Source: Streptantibioticus ferralitis
GTDB lineage: Bacteria; Actinomycetota; Actinomycetes; Streptomycetales; Streptomycetaceae
Length of the DNA stretch: 64,000 bases
Assembly (NCBI RefSeq): GCF_029223525.1
Contig: NZ_JARHTQ010000025.1
Coordinates: 1 to 64,000, forward strand
Direction: 5' to 3'
Notes under the pieces: model-generated
Seen by the model: the letters and a program-made list of their open reading frames with translations, nothing else
What the model was told of the DNA's origin: nothing
The model's database searches: none
Made by a program: the position numbers and the translations under genes
Shown: one piece after another, positions 43,352 to 52,496 of the stretch
How the letters are laid out: each line of letters starts with the position of its first letter
Position numbering within the stretch: position 1 is the stretch's first letter

Positions 43352-44910
43352 CACCCAACGGGCAGCCGAGCAACGGCCACGCCGGGCATGTCCCGCGCAC
43401 TCCCTTGGGGCACGCGTTCTTCAACGCCCAGCCGGCCCGCCCCGAGCCTGTCGGCCCGCCCGTGCCCGAGGCACCCGCGCCCGCATCTCGGGTAGCGGCC
43501 GGAAGCGTGAGCGCGACGGACGTGAGCGGGTTGCCGGGGGCGTTGCCGGTGCCGTGGGCGGTGATCCAGGACCTGCGCCGGCAGGTCTCGGACGATGTGA
43601 CCGAGGAGCAGGAGCGGCGCGCGCAGCTGGGTCAACGGCTCGTCGGGCAGGCTGAGGAGGCCTTCAGTCGCTCGGCGATCGCCCGCCGGGTCGCGGCGTG
43701 GGCCGCGCAGTACGCCCAGGCGCACGAGCCGTTGACGCGCGGGCAGGAGACTACGGTGCAAACGGCGGTCTTCGACGCGATGCACCGGGCCGGGCCCGTG
43801 CAGCGGTACCTGGATGACCCGTCGGTGGAGAACATCGCGATCGACGGCTGGGACTTGGTGTTCGTCCAGTACAACAACAAGTCCCGGCAGCGGGTGCCCG
43901 GCTTCTTCAGCACCGACCAGGAGCTGATCGACTGGGTCAACCTGATGGCAGCCCAGTCCGGTTACGGGGAGCGGGCGTTGTCGCCGGCGACGCCGGAGGT
44001 GGAGTTCCGGCTGCCGGACGGCTCTCGGGCTACTGCCACGCTGCTGACCACCAGGCCGACGGTGGCGATCCGTCGGCACGGGTTGATGCGGCACGGCCTG
44101 GAGCAGTTGGTGAAGTGGGGCACGATCGACTCGGTGCTGTCGACCTTCCTGCAGTGCTGTGTGCTGGCGCAGAAGAACATCCTGATCGCCGGCCCGATGG
44201 ACGCCGGGAAGACCACGCTGCTGCGGGCGCTGGCGCGCTGCGTGCCGGCTGAGGAGCGGATCGCGACGCTGGAGTCGGATCGGGAGCTGTTCCTCGATGA
44301 CCGGCAAGCGTTCGGGATCGAGCCGCACGTGCTGGCCTTCGAGGCGCGCAAGAGCAACGGCGAGCGCGACCGGTCCGGCAATCTGATCGGTGAGGTGAGC
44401 GTCGGGGACATGGTGCCGATGACGCTGCGGTTCAACGCGACCCGTGTGATCGTCGGTGAGGTCCGCTCGATCGAGGCGTTCGCGATGTTGGATGCGATGG
44501 CCTCCGGCGGTCTGGGAGGCATGTGCACCATCCACGCCCGGCAACCGTCGGTGGTTCTTCCCCGCCTGGTGCAGTTGTGCACGCGTACGGGGATGACCGT
44601 GGAGTCGGCGCACATGCTCGTGTCGCAGACCATCGACCTGGTCGTGTACATCAAGCGGGTCGACCGCACCCGGCTCGGCGGGCGGGTGCAGCGGTTCGTC
44701 ACCGAGGTCAACCAGGTCGATGGGCTGACCGAGAACGGCCGCCCGGCCTTGGTCCCGTTGTTCGGCCCGCGTGCGGATGATCCGCGCGCTTATCCGCAGC
44801 ACTCCCCGTCTCCGGAGTTTATAGAGGACCTGAGCAACGTCGGTTTCGATCCCCGCTGGCTGCAGATCGGCGGCCAGTGGGGCGAGTTGGAGCAGGAGAA
44901 GGCGCAGTGA
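43348..44910 (+). CDS. tadA: TadA/CpaF pilus assembly ATPase
   Basis: A 520-aa secretion ATPase that powers Flp pilus assembly. An N-terminal helical domain runs to about 180, then the ATPase with Walker A AGPMDAGKTTLLRA near 281-292, the Asp box, Walker B VIVGEVRSIEAF near 366-377 and the His box GGMCTIHARQP near 389-399. A longer frame upstream is ignored because ATG 43348 overlaps the TadZ stop (ATGA). Confidence 0.92.
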   Translation: MTPNGQPSNGHAGHVPRTPLGHAFFNAQPARPEPVGPPVPEAPAPASRVAAGSVSATDVSGLPGALPVPWAVIQDLRRQVSDDVTEEQERRAQLGQRLVGQAEEAFSRSAIARRVAAWAAQYAQAHEPLTRGQETTVQTAVFDAMHRAGPVQRYLDDPSVENIAIDGWDLVFVQYNNKSRQRVPGFFSTDQELIDWVNLMAAQSGYGERALSPATPEVEFRLPDGSRATATLLTTRPTVAIRRHGLMRHGLEQLVKWGTIDSVLSTFLQCCVLAQKNILIAGPMDAGKTTLLRALARCVPAEERIATLESDRELFLDDRQAFGIEPHVLAFEARKSNGERDRSGNLIGEVSVGDMVPMTLRFNATRVIVGEVRSIEAFAMLDAMASGGLGGMCTIHARQPSVVLPRLVQLCTRTGMTVESAHMLVSQTIDLVVYIKRVDRTRLGGRVQRFVTEVNQVDGLTENGRPALVPLFGPRADDPRAYPQHSPSPEFIEDLSNVGFDPRWLQIGGQWGELEQEKAQ

Positions 44911-45842
44911 GTACGGGGTCGGATGCGACGCTGGCGGCGGTGTGCGGGCTGGCGGTCGCGCTCGGTGGAGCGGGGGCGGTGCTGGCAGTCCGCGGCAGGA
45001 TCGTCGAGCCTGGCCGGCCGGCTCGGATCAGTCGTTGGCAGCGGGTGCGGGCCGAACTGCCGGCCTCCTGGCGCCAGCGGGGCCGCTGGCACGCCGCAGC
45101 CATCGCCGTGGCGGTGGTCGCTACCTGGGCGTATACGGGCTATCCGATGCAGGGGCTGATCGCCGGGCTAGCCATGGTCGGCCTGCCGTTCCTGCTGCAT
45201 CCGGAAGGCGCGGCCGGTGCGCGGCCGCGGATCGAGCGGCTGGAGGCGCTGGCGCAGATGCTCAATCAGCTGGCGGCCGTGCACAAGGCGGGCTCAACCT
45301 CGCTGGACCGGTCCTTGATCGCCGCGGTGCCCAACGTGCCACCCGTGATTCGTGCGGACATTGGCCGGCTCGCCGCGCGACTGGAGGCGGGCTGGTCTCC
45401 GCCGAACGCCTACCGGGCGTTCGCCGACGAGCAGGCCGACGGGGTGATCGACCACGTGATGCTGCTGTTCCAGTCCCACTGGCGCAACAAGGGCTCCGGG
45501 CTCGCCGCGGCGCTGGAGGCTCTCGCGACAGGCATCGCCCAGCAGGCGGCCGGTCTGCGCGATGAGGAAGCACGGCGGGCGGGGACGCGGAAGGAAGCCC
45601 GCCTGGTGAGCTTGATCTTCCTGGGGATCGTGGCCGTCTGCACGATCAACGGGCAGTGGGTCGGCCCGTATGACACCTGGTACGGGCAGATCCTGCTGGG
45701 CGTCTTCGCCGTGATGTTCGTCGGCGCGTTCGCGTGGCTGCGGCGCATGGCCCGTCCCGAACCGGAACCGCGGCTGTTCGCGCCCGCCCAGCCGGCCCCA
45801 GGGCGCACCACGCATCCGGCGTCTGAGGGAGGGGTTCAGTGA
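44907..45842 (+). CDS. tadB: TadB-like pilus assembly membrane protein
   Basis: A 311-aa inner-membrane protein of the GspF/TadB class. Helices lie at about 12-30, 70-90, 95-110 and two near the C-terminus (LVSLIFLGIVAVCTI and GQILLGVFAVMFVGAFAWL). The cytoplasmic loop has the four-helix arrangement of the family (DRSLIAAVPNVPPVIRADI). GTG start overlaps the TadA stop. Confidence 0.85.
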   Translation: MSTGSDATLAAVCGLAVALGGAGAVLAVRGRIVEPGRPARISRWQRVRAELPASWRQRGRWHAAAIAVAVVATWAYTGYPMQGLIAGLAMVGLPFLLHPEGAAGARPRIERLEALAQMLNQLAAVHKAGSTSLDRSLIAAVPNVPPVIRADIGRLAARLEAGWSPPNAYRAFADEQADGVIDHVMLLFQSHWRNKGSGLAAALEALATGIAQQAAGLRDEEARRAGTRKEARLVSLIFLGIVAVCTINGQWVGPYDTWYGQILLGVFAVMFVGAFAWLRRMARPEPEPRLFAPAQPAPGRTTHPASEGGVQ

Positions 45843-46735
45843 TCTCGACGCTTGCGTTGGTCTGCGGGGGCGTTGCGGGGGCGACCCTGGGGCTGGGGGT
45901 GCGCCAACTGCGGCCCAAGCGCCAAGACTTGGACGAGCTGCTGCACCCGAGTACCAGCCGGGCTCGGCGCACCCCGACCGTCGAGCAGGCACCGGGCGCC
46001 GGGCAGTGGTCGCAGCGGCTCGGGCAACGGCTGCTGGCCAGCCCGCTGGCGGATGTGGCACGGCTGCGCCGGGCGGACCTTGCCCTGCTGCAGATCAGCC
46101 CGGCCCAGCAGATGGGCAAGCAGGCCGGTGCCGCGCTCGCCGGCCTGATGATCCCGGCATGCCTCGCCGCGCTGCTGGCGCTGGTCGGCATCACCCCACC
46201 GCTGGCTCCCCCAGCCGCCGCCGGCGTGCTGTTCGCCATCTTCCTGTGGACCAGGGCCGCGGCCGAGACGCGGACCCAAGCCCAGCAGGCCCGGGCCGGC
46301 TGGCGGTATGAGGTCGAATCATTCCTCGAGCGCGCGGCGCTGGCACGGCTGGCCGACGCCGGCGGCGCGGAGACCCTCTACCGGACCGCCGAGGTCGGCG
46401 ACGGGCCAGCCATGGTGCGCATCCGCGCCGCCCTGGAGCATGCGCGGCTGGCCGCCATCGACCCATGGGAAGCGCTGCGCACGCTCGCCGACGACGTCGA
46501 CATCCCCGAACTCGCGCGCCCGGCCGAGGCGCTCGCGCTCGCCGGTAAGCAATCCGCCCCCATCTACATCACCTTGCAAGGCCAAGTCGCGCAGCTGCGC
46601 AGCGCCCGCGTGGCGGACATGCAGGCCAGGGCCAGCGAGGCCTCACACAAGATGGGCGTGCCCGTCGTGGTCCTCGGCCTGGTCACCTTGCTGTATGTGG
46701 CCTACCCGGCCTTCTCCCGGATCTTGTCCGTCTGA
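45839..46735 (+). CDS. tadC: TadC-like pilus assembly membrane protein
   Basis: A 298-aa partner of TadB with transmembrane helices at about 5-22, 100-120, 123-140 and 275-295 and the family's EVESFLERAALARLADAGG and RSARVADMQARASEASHKMGVPVV stretches (in the last cytoplasmic segment). The final helix carries VLGLVTLLYVAYPAF. GTG overlaps the TadB stop. Confidence 0.85.
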   Translation: MISTLALVCGGVAGATLGLGVRQLRPKRQDLDELLHPSTSRARRTPTVEQAPGAGQWSQRLGQRLLASPLADVARLRRADLALLQISPAQQMGKQAGAALAGLMIPACLAALLALVGITPPLAPPAAAGVLFAIFLWTRAAAETRTQAQQARAGWRYEVESFLERAALARLADAGGAETLYRTAEVGDGPAMVRIRAALEHARLAAIDPWEALRTLADDVDIPELARPAEALALAGKQSAPIYITLQGQVAQLRSARVADMQARASEASHKMGVPVVVLGLVTLLYVAYPAFSRILSV

Positions 46736-46781
46736 TCAATCACCCGAGCCCGCAAGTGGATTCGGAAGGTAAGGAGCCCTC

Positions 46782-46985
46782 GTGAAGCACACGCGACAGC
46801 GGCTGTGTGTCGCCCTACTGCGCCGCTGGATCACCCTGCGCGACGCGACCACGGAAAGAGACCGGGGACAGTCCACCGCCGAGTGGGTCATCATCCTCGC
46901 CGCGGTCGCCGTCTTGATCGGCCTGGTCTACGCCGCCGTCCACGCCAAGGTCCTCCAGAAGATCGGCATCATCAACGGGGCCTGA
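46782..46985 (+). CDS. Flp-type pilin, 67 aa
   Basis: A short protein with a basic cytoplasmic N-terminus and one hydrophobic helix preceded by RGQSTAEWVIILAAVAVL, the Flp prepilin pattern (G|xxxxE around GQSTAEW). It would be the major pilin processed after Gly. GTG at 46782 follows AAGGAG. Its position right after TadC is typical. Confidence 0.85.
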   Translation: MKHTRQRLCVALLRRWITLRDATTERDRGQSTAEWVIILAAVAVLIGLVYAAVHAKVLQKIGIINGA

Positions 46986-47029
46986 CCAACCGGGAGAAGA
47001 GGGGAGAGGGGCGTGGGGGAGTGAGGGCG

Positions 47030-47440
47030 ATGCTGGCGTTGATCCGTCGCCGACTGCGTACGGCCGCGGCATCGGGTGATCGGGGTGCGATGGCGCTGGA
47101 GCTGTCCGTCATCGCACCCGTGGTCATCCTGCTGCTGTTCGCGACGATTCAGGCTGGCCTGTTCTTCCACGCCCGCGAAGTCGCCCACCGCGCGGCGCAA
47201 CTCGGCGTCGACGCCGGCAGGTCGATCAACGCCGCGCCGGGCGACGGCCCGCGCGCCGCGACTTCGTTCCTGGACCGCATGGGCGGCTCCCTGCAGCACC
47301 CGCACGTCTCCCCCGCCGGTTCCAGCGCGACGGAGACCGTCATCACCGTGGCTGGCGATGTGGCCACCCTCGTCCCGGGCTTGACCTGGCACGTGGTCCA
47401 GCGCGTGCAGGCCCCCCACGAACGATGGATCAACCGATGA
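47030..47440 (+). CDS. TadE-like pseudopilin 1
   Basis: A 136-aa protein with a short basic start, a processing-site-like GAMALELSVIAPVVILLLF hydrophobic helix at about 20-40 and an extracytoplasmic domain containing AREVAHRAAQLGVDAGRS, the TadE hallmark of a helix following the membrane segment. ATG 47030 is used because GGGGAG lies 8 bases before it. Confidence 0.8.
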   Translation: MLALIRRRLRTAAASGDRGAMALELSVIAPVVILLLFATIQAGLFFHAREVAHRAAQLGVDAGRSINAAPGDGPRAATSFLDRMGGSLQHPHVSPAGSSATETVITVAGDVATLVPGLTWHVVQRVQAPHERWINR

Positions 47441-47558
47441 CCCAAGCTCCCGAAGATTCTTCCCTGCTGGAGGTCACCTCGGGCCGCCGGGGGCGGCTTG
47501 ATACAGGTAGCGGCCCCTTCATGCCGCGGTGGGGACGAAGGAGAAGGGCCATCACGCG

Positions 47559-48173
47559 ATGACCAACCGGTGCACAGCAGCGCGGCCGGGCGTTGCGGCA
47601 GGCATGCGTGGCATACGCCGCAGGCTGCGCCCCGATCAGCCCCATCCCCCCAGGCGGCGCCCGGGATGGTGGGGGCGCGACAACGGTGGGATCGCGCTGG
47701 AGACTGCGGTGATGTCCGTGGTCTTCATCCTGCTCCTCGGCCTGCTCGTGGCAGCAGGAAGGATCATGCTCGCCCGCGGCGTCGCGGACAACGCCGCCCA
47801 CGCCGCAGCCCGCGAAGCCTCCCTCGCCCTCACCCCCGACACCGGGCAGCAAGCCGCGCAAGCCGCAGCCCGCACCTCGCTGCAGGACTCCGGATTCCAC
47901 TGCTCCAACATGCAGGTGACCGTCAACTCCCAAGGTGTGGCCTCCCCCGTGGGACAAGCCGCCACCGTGACGGCCACCGTCTCGTGCACGGTCGCCCTCT
48001 CCGACATCGCCCTGCCAGGCCTGCCCGGATCCAGGACACTGACCGGCCACTTCACCTCGGTCGTCGACCCCTACCGGACCAGAGCTCTTGGATTCACGAA
48101 TTCTGAAGGGACCTCGGCCGCACCGACGTTGCCGTCCCTGGCAGCGGCTGAGAGCGGGGTGGGGGTGCTGTGA
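47559..48173 (+). CDS. TadE-like pseudopilin 2
   Basis: A 204-aa protein with a long basic N-terminus (about 40 residues), hydrophobic helix ALETAVMSVVFILLLGLL preceded by GGIALE (TadE processing pattern) and then ARGVADNAAHAAAREASLAL. Two Cys residues in the outer domain could pair. It overlaps the TadG-like gene by 4 bases. Confidence 0.8.
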   Translation: MTNRCTAARPGVAAGMRGIRRRLRPDQPHPPRRRPGWWGRDNGGIALETAVMSVVFILLLGLLVAAGRIMLARGVADNAAHAAAREASLALTPDTGQQAAQAAARTSLQDSGFHCSNMQVTVNSQGVASPVGQAATVTATVSCTVALSDIALPGLPGSRTLTGHFTSVVDPYRTRALGFTNSEGTSAAPTLPSLAAAESGVGVL

Positions 48174-48622
48174 GGACGCTACGCACGCGCGCCAGCCGCC
48201 ATCTGTTGCGTGTCTTGCGGCGGGATGACGGCGCCATGACCGTCTTCTACACGGTCATGGCCTTGTGCTTGTTCGTGGTCGTGGGGCTGGTCTGGGACGG
48301 CGGAGCGGCCCTGGACGCAGCCTCGCGCGCCGATGAGGTCGCCCAGGAGGCGGCCCGCGCCGGCGGCGAGCAGATCGACCCCACCCAAGCCATTCCCGGC
48401 AAGGCGATCGTGGTCTCCCCAACCGCCGCCGAGTCGGCCGCCCGCTCCTACCTGAGCCAGGCAGGGGTGAACGGCACGGTGAGCATCGCCCCCGACGGAC
48501 AGACCCTCACCGTCGAGGTCACCAGCAGCTACCAACCGGTGTTCGCCACCTTGTTGGGGATCACCAGCATGCCGATCCACGGACACGGCACCGCCCATCT
48601 GCTCCACCAGGCCGGAGGCTGA
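48170..48622 (+). CDS. TadG-like pilus protein, 150 aa
   Basis: A cytoplasmic basic N-terminus, a RRDDGAMTVFYTVMALCLFVV helix (given in part: GAMTVFYTVMALCLFV) and an outer domain with ASRADEVAQEAARAG match the third pseudopilin of Streptomyces Tad loci. The domain is shorter than Gram-negative TadG and lacks a von Willebrand region. GTG overlaps the previous stop. Confidence 0.75.
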   Translation: MRTLRTRASRHLLRVLRRDDGAMTVFYTVMALCLFVVVGLVWDGGAALDAASRADEVAQEAARAGGEQIDPTQAIPGKAIVVSPTAAESAARSYLSQAGVNGTVSIAPDGQTLTVEVTSSYQPVFATLLGITSMPIHGHGTAHLLHQAGG

Positions 48623-48629
48623 TTCCACG

Positions 48630-51600
48630 ATGTCCCCCGCCCGCACCCGTCCTGCCATGCAGCGCCGCATGCGGCCCGCCGCCCTCGCCCGCGCCGCGGT
48701 CTGCCTGATCGGACTGGCCGCGCTGCTCGCCGGCGTGCCCTACCTGCTGTGGCACTGGGGCACCCTGCCCACCCACGCGCCCACCTTGAGCCAGGTACGC
48801 GCCGCGCTGACCCAACCCGACGACGGCAGCCTGCTGTTCACCGTGCTGACGATCGCCGCATGGGTCGCATGGGTCTGGTGCCTCGTGCCGGTACTCATCG
48901 AGATCATCGCTGTCCTGGCCCGGCGCACCACACCCCGCCTGCCCGGACTGGCCGCACCCCAAAGGCTCGCAGGCTTCCTCGTCGGGGGCATCCTGCTGAT
49001 CGCTACCCCGGCCACCGCCATGGCCGCTACCGCTCCCACTGCCGCCGCGGCCCCCGCCACCGCAACCGCTCCACAGCGCACCGCACCTGCTACCACTCCG
49101 GCCGCCGCCGCGGCGCACGCACCGACCGCTGGCCCGACGCACACCGTTCGGCACGGCGACACCTTGTGGGACCTGGCCGAGCGGTACCTCGGCGACGGGA
49201 TGCGCTGGAAAGACATCGCCGACCTCAACCCGGGTACGCAGGCCGGCGCCCTGGTCGACGGCAGCGAGCTGAGGCTGCCGGCCGACGCCCACTCCCCCGC
49301 CACGGCGACCGGCCCGGACACCAGCAACACCCAGGCGGCACGTCCCGACCGGGCGGCATACACCGTCCGCAGCGGCGACAACCTCTCGGGCATCGCCCAC
49401 GACCAGCTGCACGACGCGTCCGCATGGCCAGCCATCTACAACCTCAACAAGGGCGAAGCCCTCCCCGACGGCGGCCAGTTCGACAGCCCGGACCTGATCG
49501 AGCCCGGGCAACAGCTCGCCCTCCCGGCACAACCAGCAGGCGATGGCACCGCATCGCACCCCACCAGCACACCCACCCCACCCCCAACACACTCAGCCGG
49601 CGGCCAGGCCACCACGCAACCGGTGACACCGTCGGCACCCGCCACCGCGGTGCCGACTACACCGTCGCCGACCTCCACACCAACGCGGGCAACGCCCGCA
49701 CCGGCCCAGCAGACCACCCCTGCCGCACCCACCAAGCCGCCCACACCACAGCAGACACCAGCCCCCACCACGCACTCCCCCACACCGACCACTATCGCGC
49801 CGGCCGGGACCACACACCCGGTCAACCGCAGCATCCTGGTCATGCTCGGCGGCGGGCTACTGGCCTCATCCCTGCTCACCGCCCTTGCAGCACGCCGCAT
49901 CTGGCAGCAGCGCGCCCGACGCCCCGGCCACCGCATCGCCATGCCCACCGGCAGCACCGCCGCAACCGAACACGCACTACGCGCCACCGAAGACCCCGAT
50001 GGCACCACCCTCATCGAGGGCGCGCTGCGTACCGCCGCCGTGTACCTGGCCCAGGCCGCGCGGCCCCTGCCGCACCTGATCGCCGCACTCCACGGAGACG
50101 ACGGGCTCACCCTCTATCTGGCCGATCCCGCCCCGCCGGTGGCCCCCTTCACCACCAACGACGGCGATCTGACCCGCTGGCACTGCCCGGCGGACACCAG
50201 CGAGCTCCTCGGACCAGACCACACCGGCGACGTCGACGCCCCCTACCCGTTGCTCCTGCCCATCGGCGGCGACGGCGACGGCCGCTCCGTGCTGGTCGAC
50301 CTCGAGCACTTCGGGCTCATCCGACTCACCGGCCCGCGGCGCGAGCAGGTGCTGCGCACCCTCGCCATCGAGGTGGCCACCAGCCCGTTCGCGGACTGCC
50401 TCACCGCCCACATCCTCGGCCCCGCCTGTCCCGGGCTGACCGAACTGGTCCCCGAACGGCTCACAACAACCCCCGATCCGACCGCCGCCGTCCATGGTCT
50501 GGCCGCCTGGCACCGCGACCAGCAGACCGCACTGGAAGCGGTCGACGCCGACAGCATGCGCCACGCCCGCGCCGGCGGCGACAACCTGGCCTCCTGGACC
50601 CCCCATGTGCTCCTGGCCGCCCACGACTTCACCGAGGACCACTGGAACGATCTGCAGGAGGCCGTCACTGCGCGGCCGCGCAGCGCCACCGCGCTGATCA
50701 CCACCAGCGCCCCACACCCCACCCTCGAGAGCGGATGGGAGCTGGCCACCGACGAGCGCGCCGTGGCGATCCCCGGGACCGACCTGACCTGCATCCCGTT
50801 GAGCCTGGCCGACGAGGACTACCACGACATCATCGACTCGCTCGCCACCACCGGGCAGCCAGACCACCTCGCGCCGGCCCGCCCAGCCGAAGGGCATCCC
50901 AGCGACGGGCAGGACGAGGCCGCGTGGTCCAGCGACCAACCGTCCACCCCTGTGGAACCACAGGTGGAACCACAGGTGGAACCGGTCGGCTCCCCGCTGG
51001 AACTGCAGTTGGAACCCGCCGCCTCTGCGTTGGAATGGGACTGGGAACCGACACCGGATGAGGACGAACCCGACGCGCCGCGCGGACTGCAGGAGTCTGC
51101 CGTCGACGACGAGCCGGCCGAGCCTGGCGCAGCGATGGACGCGGGCGCGCCCGAGCGCAGTGATACGGAAGGCGGCGACGCGGGCACTGATGCGCTCATC
51201 TCGCAACTCGCTGGCCTCGATGCCGACAGCCCCGGGCAGGCGCAGCTGGAGGACACGCCAGCCCCACACGACGAGCCACGTCACGCGCCGAGTCCCACGT
51301 CCCCCGCGGACATCAGCGCGGTGATCATCCCGGCCGTACTGCCCGCAGGGCTCCCCTCCCCCACCATGGCCCCGCCCCCAGCGTTGGCAGCCGAACACCC
51401 CGCACAACCGGCACCGGCAAGGGCCACGGAGCCCCCACACAACCCAGAGCCCACTGGCCCGGTCATCCGCGTCCTCGGCCCCGTCGAGATCACCGGAGCC
51501 CGCGGCGAACTCGACCGCTACCAGCGCCCCTCAACCGAGATCGCCGCCTGGATAGCGCTCCACCCCGGACGCGACCACCATGCCCTCGACGAGGCGATCT

Positions 51601-52181
51601 GGCCGGGCAAGAACGTCTCCCGCCAATCCCGGAACTCAGCCATCAGCCGCCTGCGCGCCTGGCTCGGCGTCGACGAGCACAACCACCCCTACCTGCCACA
51701 CGTCAGCGACACCGTCGATGCCCGCTACCGCCTGGCCGACGCAGTCACCTGCGACTGGGCCGTCTTCCAACGACTGGCCAGCCATGGGATGCGCACCAGC
51801 GGACCCGACGGCGACCAAGCGCTGCGTGAGGCACTGGAATGGGTCCGCAGCCGGCCCTTCGCCGGCGTTCCACCCCGCCGCTACACCTGGGCCGAACACT
51901 GGATCCAGGAAATGATCTCCACCATCGTCGACGTCGCCACCGAGCTCGGCGACCGCCGACTACAGGTCTGCGATCCGCGCGGCGCCCTGTGGGCGGCAAC
52001 CAAGGGACTGGACGCCGCACCCGAGATGGAACAACTCCACCGGATCGCATTCCGCGCCCACCACGACCTCGGCGACCACCACGGTCTCGAGCGCGCCGTC
52101 CAGCGCCTCGAAGACCTCCTGATGGAACTACAGGTAGACATGGACGAGGAGACCTCAGACCTCCTGCACACGCTCGCCTGA
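48630..52181 (+). CDS. Membrane-bound LysM protein with C-terminal BTAD regulator domain
   Basis: An 1183-aa protein. Three hydrophobic helices lie at about 20-40, 70-92 and 112-130. Two LysM peptidoglycan-binding domains follow (about 169-215, TVRHGDTLWDLAERYLGDG, and 243-296, TVRSGDNLSGIAHDQLHDA), then a Pro/Thr linker, another helix at 400-424, a long variable domain with an acidic repeat (VEPQVEPQVEP) and, from about 945, a winged-helix domain (PVIRVLGPVEITGA) followed by a BTAD helical domain to the end. The LysM part would face the wall and the DNA-binding part the cytoplasm, as a surface-to-gene sensor. It is the last gene of the pilus operon; GGAGG precedes ATG 48630. Confidence 0.88.
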   Translation: MSPARTRPAMQRRMRPAALARAAVCLIGLAALLAGVPYLLWHWGTLPTHAPTLSQVRAALTQPDDGSLLFTVLTIAAWVAWVWCLVPVLIEIIAVLARRTTPRLPGLAAPQRLAGFLVGGILLIATPATAMAATAPTAAAAPATATAPQRTAPATTPAAAAAHAPTAGPTHTVRHGDTLWDLAERYLGDGMRWKDIADLNPGTQAGALVDGSELRLPADAHSPATATGPDTSNTQAARPDRAAYTVRSGDNLSGIAHDQLHDASAWPAIYNLNKGEALPDGGQFDSPDLIEPGQQLALPAQPAGDGTASHPTSTPTPPPTHSAGGQATTQPVTPSAPATAVPTTPSPTSTPTRATPAPAQQTTPAAPTKPPTPQQTPAPTTHSPTPTTIAPAGTTHPVNRSILVMLGGGLLASSLLTALAARRIWQQRARRPGHRIAMPTGSTAATEHALRATEDPDGTTLIEGALRTAAVYLAQAARPLPHLIAALHGDDGLTLYLADPAPPVAPFTTNDGDLTRWHCPADTSELLGPDHTGDVDAPYPLLLPIGGDGDGRSVLVDLEHFGLIRLTGPRREQVLRTLAIEVATSPFADCLTAHILGPACPGLTELVPERLTTTPDPTAAVHGLAAWHRDQQTALEAVDADSMRHARAGGDNLASWTPHVLLAAHDFTEDHWNDLQEAVTARPRSATALITTSAPHPTLESGWELATDERAVAIPGTDLTCIPLSLADEDYHDIIDSLATTGQPDHLAPARPAEGHPSDGQDEAAWSSDQPSTPVEPQVEPQVEPVGSPLELQLEPAASALEWDWEPTPDEDEPDAPRGLQESAVDDEPAEPGAAMDAGAPERSDTEGGDAGTDALISQLAGLDADSPGQAQLEDTPAPHDEPRHAPSPTSPADISAVIIPAVLPAGLPSPTMAPPPALAAEHPAQPAPARATEPPHNPEPTGPVIRVLGPVEITGARGELDRYQRPSTEIAAWIALHPGRDHHALDEAIWPGKNVSRQSRNSAISRLRAWLGVDEHNHPYLPHVSDTVDARYRLADAVTCDWAVFQRLASHGMRTSGPDGDQALREALEWVRSRPFAGVPPRRYTWAEHWIQEMISTIVDVATELGDRRLQVCDPRGALWAATKGLDAAPEMEQLHRIAFRAHHDLGDHHGLERAVQRLEDLLMELQVDMDEETSDLLHTLA

Positions 52182-52213
52182 CCGCCCGCCGGCCAGCCGA
52201 TCGAACAGCTACC

Positions 52214-52245
52214 GGCCGGTTGCGCAGATGCTTGCGCAACCGGCC
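52214..52245. promoter_or_regulatory. TGCGCA-N6-TGCGCA motif, copy 2, in a larger inverted repeat
   Basis: Thirteen-base arms (52214-52226 and 52233-52245) flank GATGCT; each arm ends in TGCGCA. Bases 52216-52238 equal 12858-12880. It lies 33 bases after the LysM-BTAD stop, so it may also act as a terminator. Confidence 0.65.
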
Positions 52246-52350
52246 AACGCCTGCAGCCATGCTCGAACTCCGCCGACTCCGACCACCTACCCGCCACCGG
52301 GGTACGCACCAGACCGCTCACCCGGGAAGGCCCCAAGCCCAGGCATCACC

Positions 52351-52372
52351 GCGCAAGCATCTGCGCAACCGG
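52351..52372 (-). promoter_or_regulatory. TGCGCA-N6-TGCGCA motif, copy 3, inverted
   Basis: The same 22-base sequence as copy 2 in the opposite orientation, 105 bases further on, with one outer base of the second hexamer changed. Bases 52386-52399 beyond it match 13065-13078. Both copies sit in the 315-base gap between the converging LysM-BTAD and DUF2637 genes, where no protein gene is seen. Confidence 0.6.
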
Positions 52373-52496
52373 CACGATGTACGGCGCGGATTCCACCGAC
52401 GGGCGACACCCGTTCCAACTCCGGCCACAGCCGTTCCACACACGACGCCCCTGGGATTCCACCGAGCCCCGCCGGGTTGGAACCACACAGACGACG

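Noticed and set aside
43270-44802. 510-aa minus-strand open frame opposite TadA
   Set aside because: Complement of a well-supported ATPase gene; no recognisable motif of its own.
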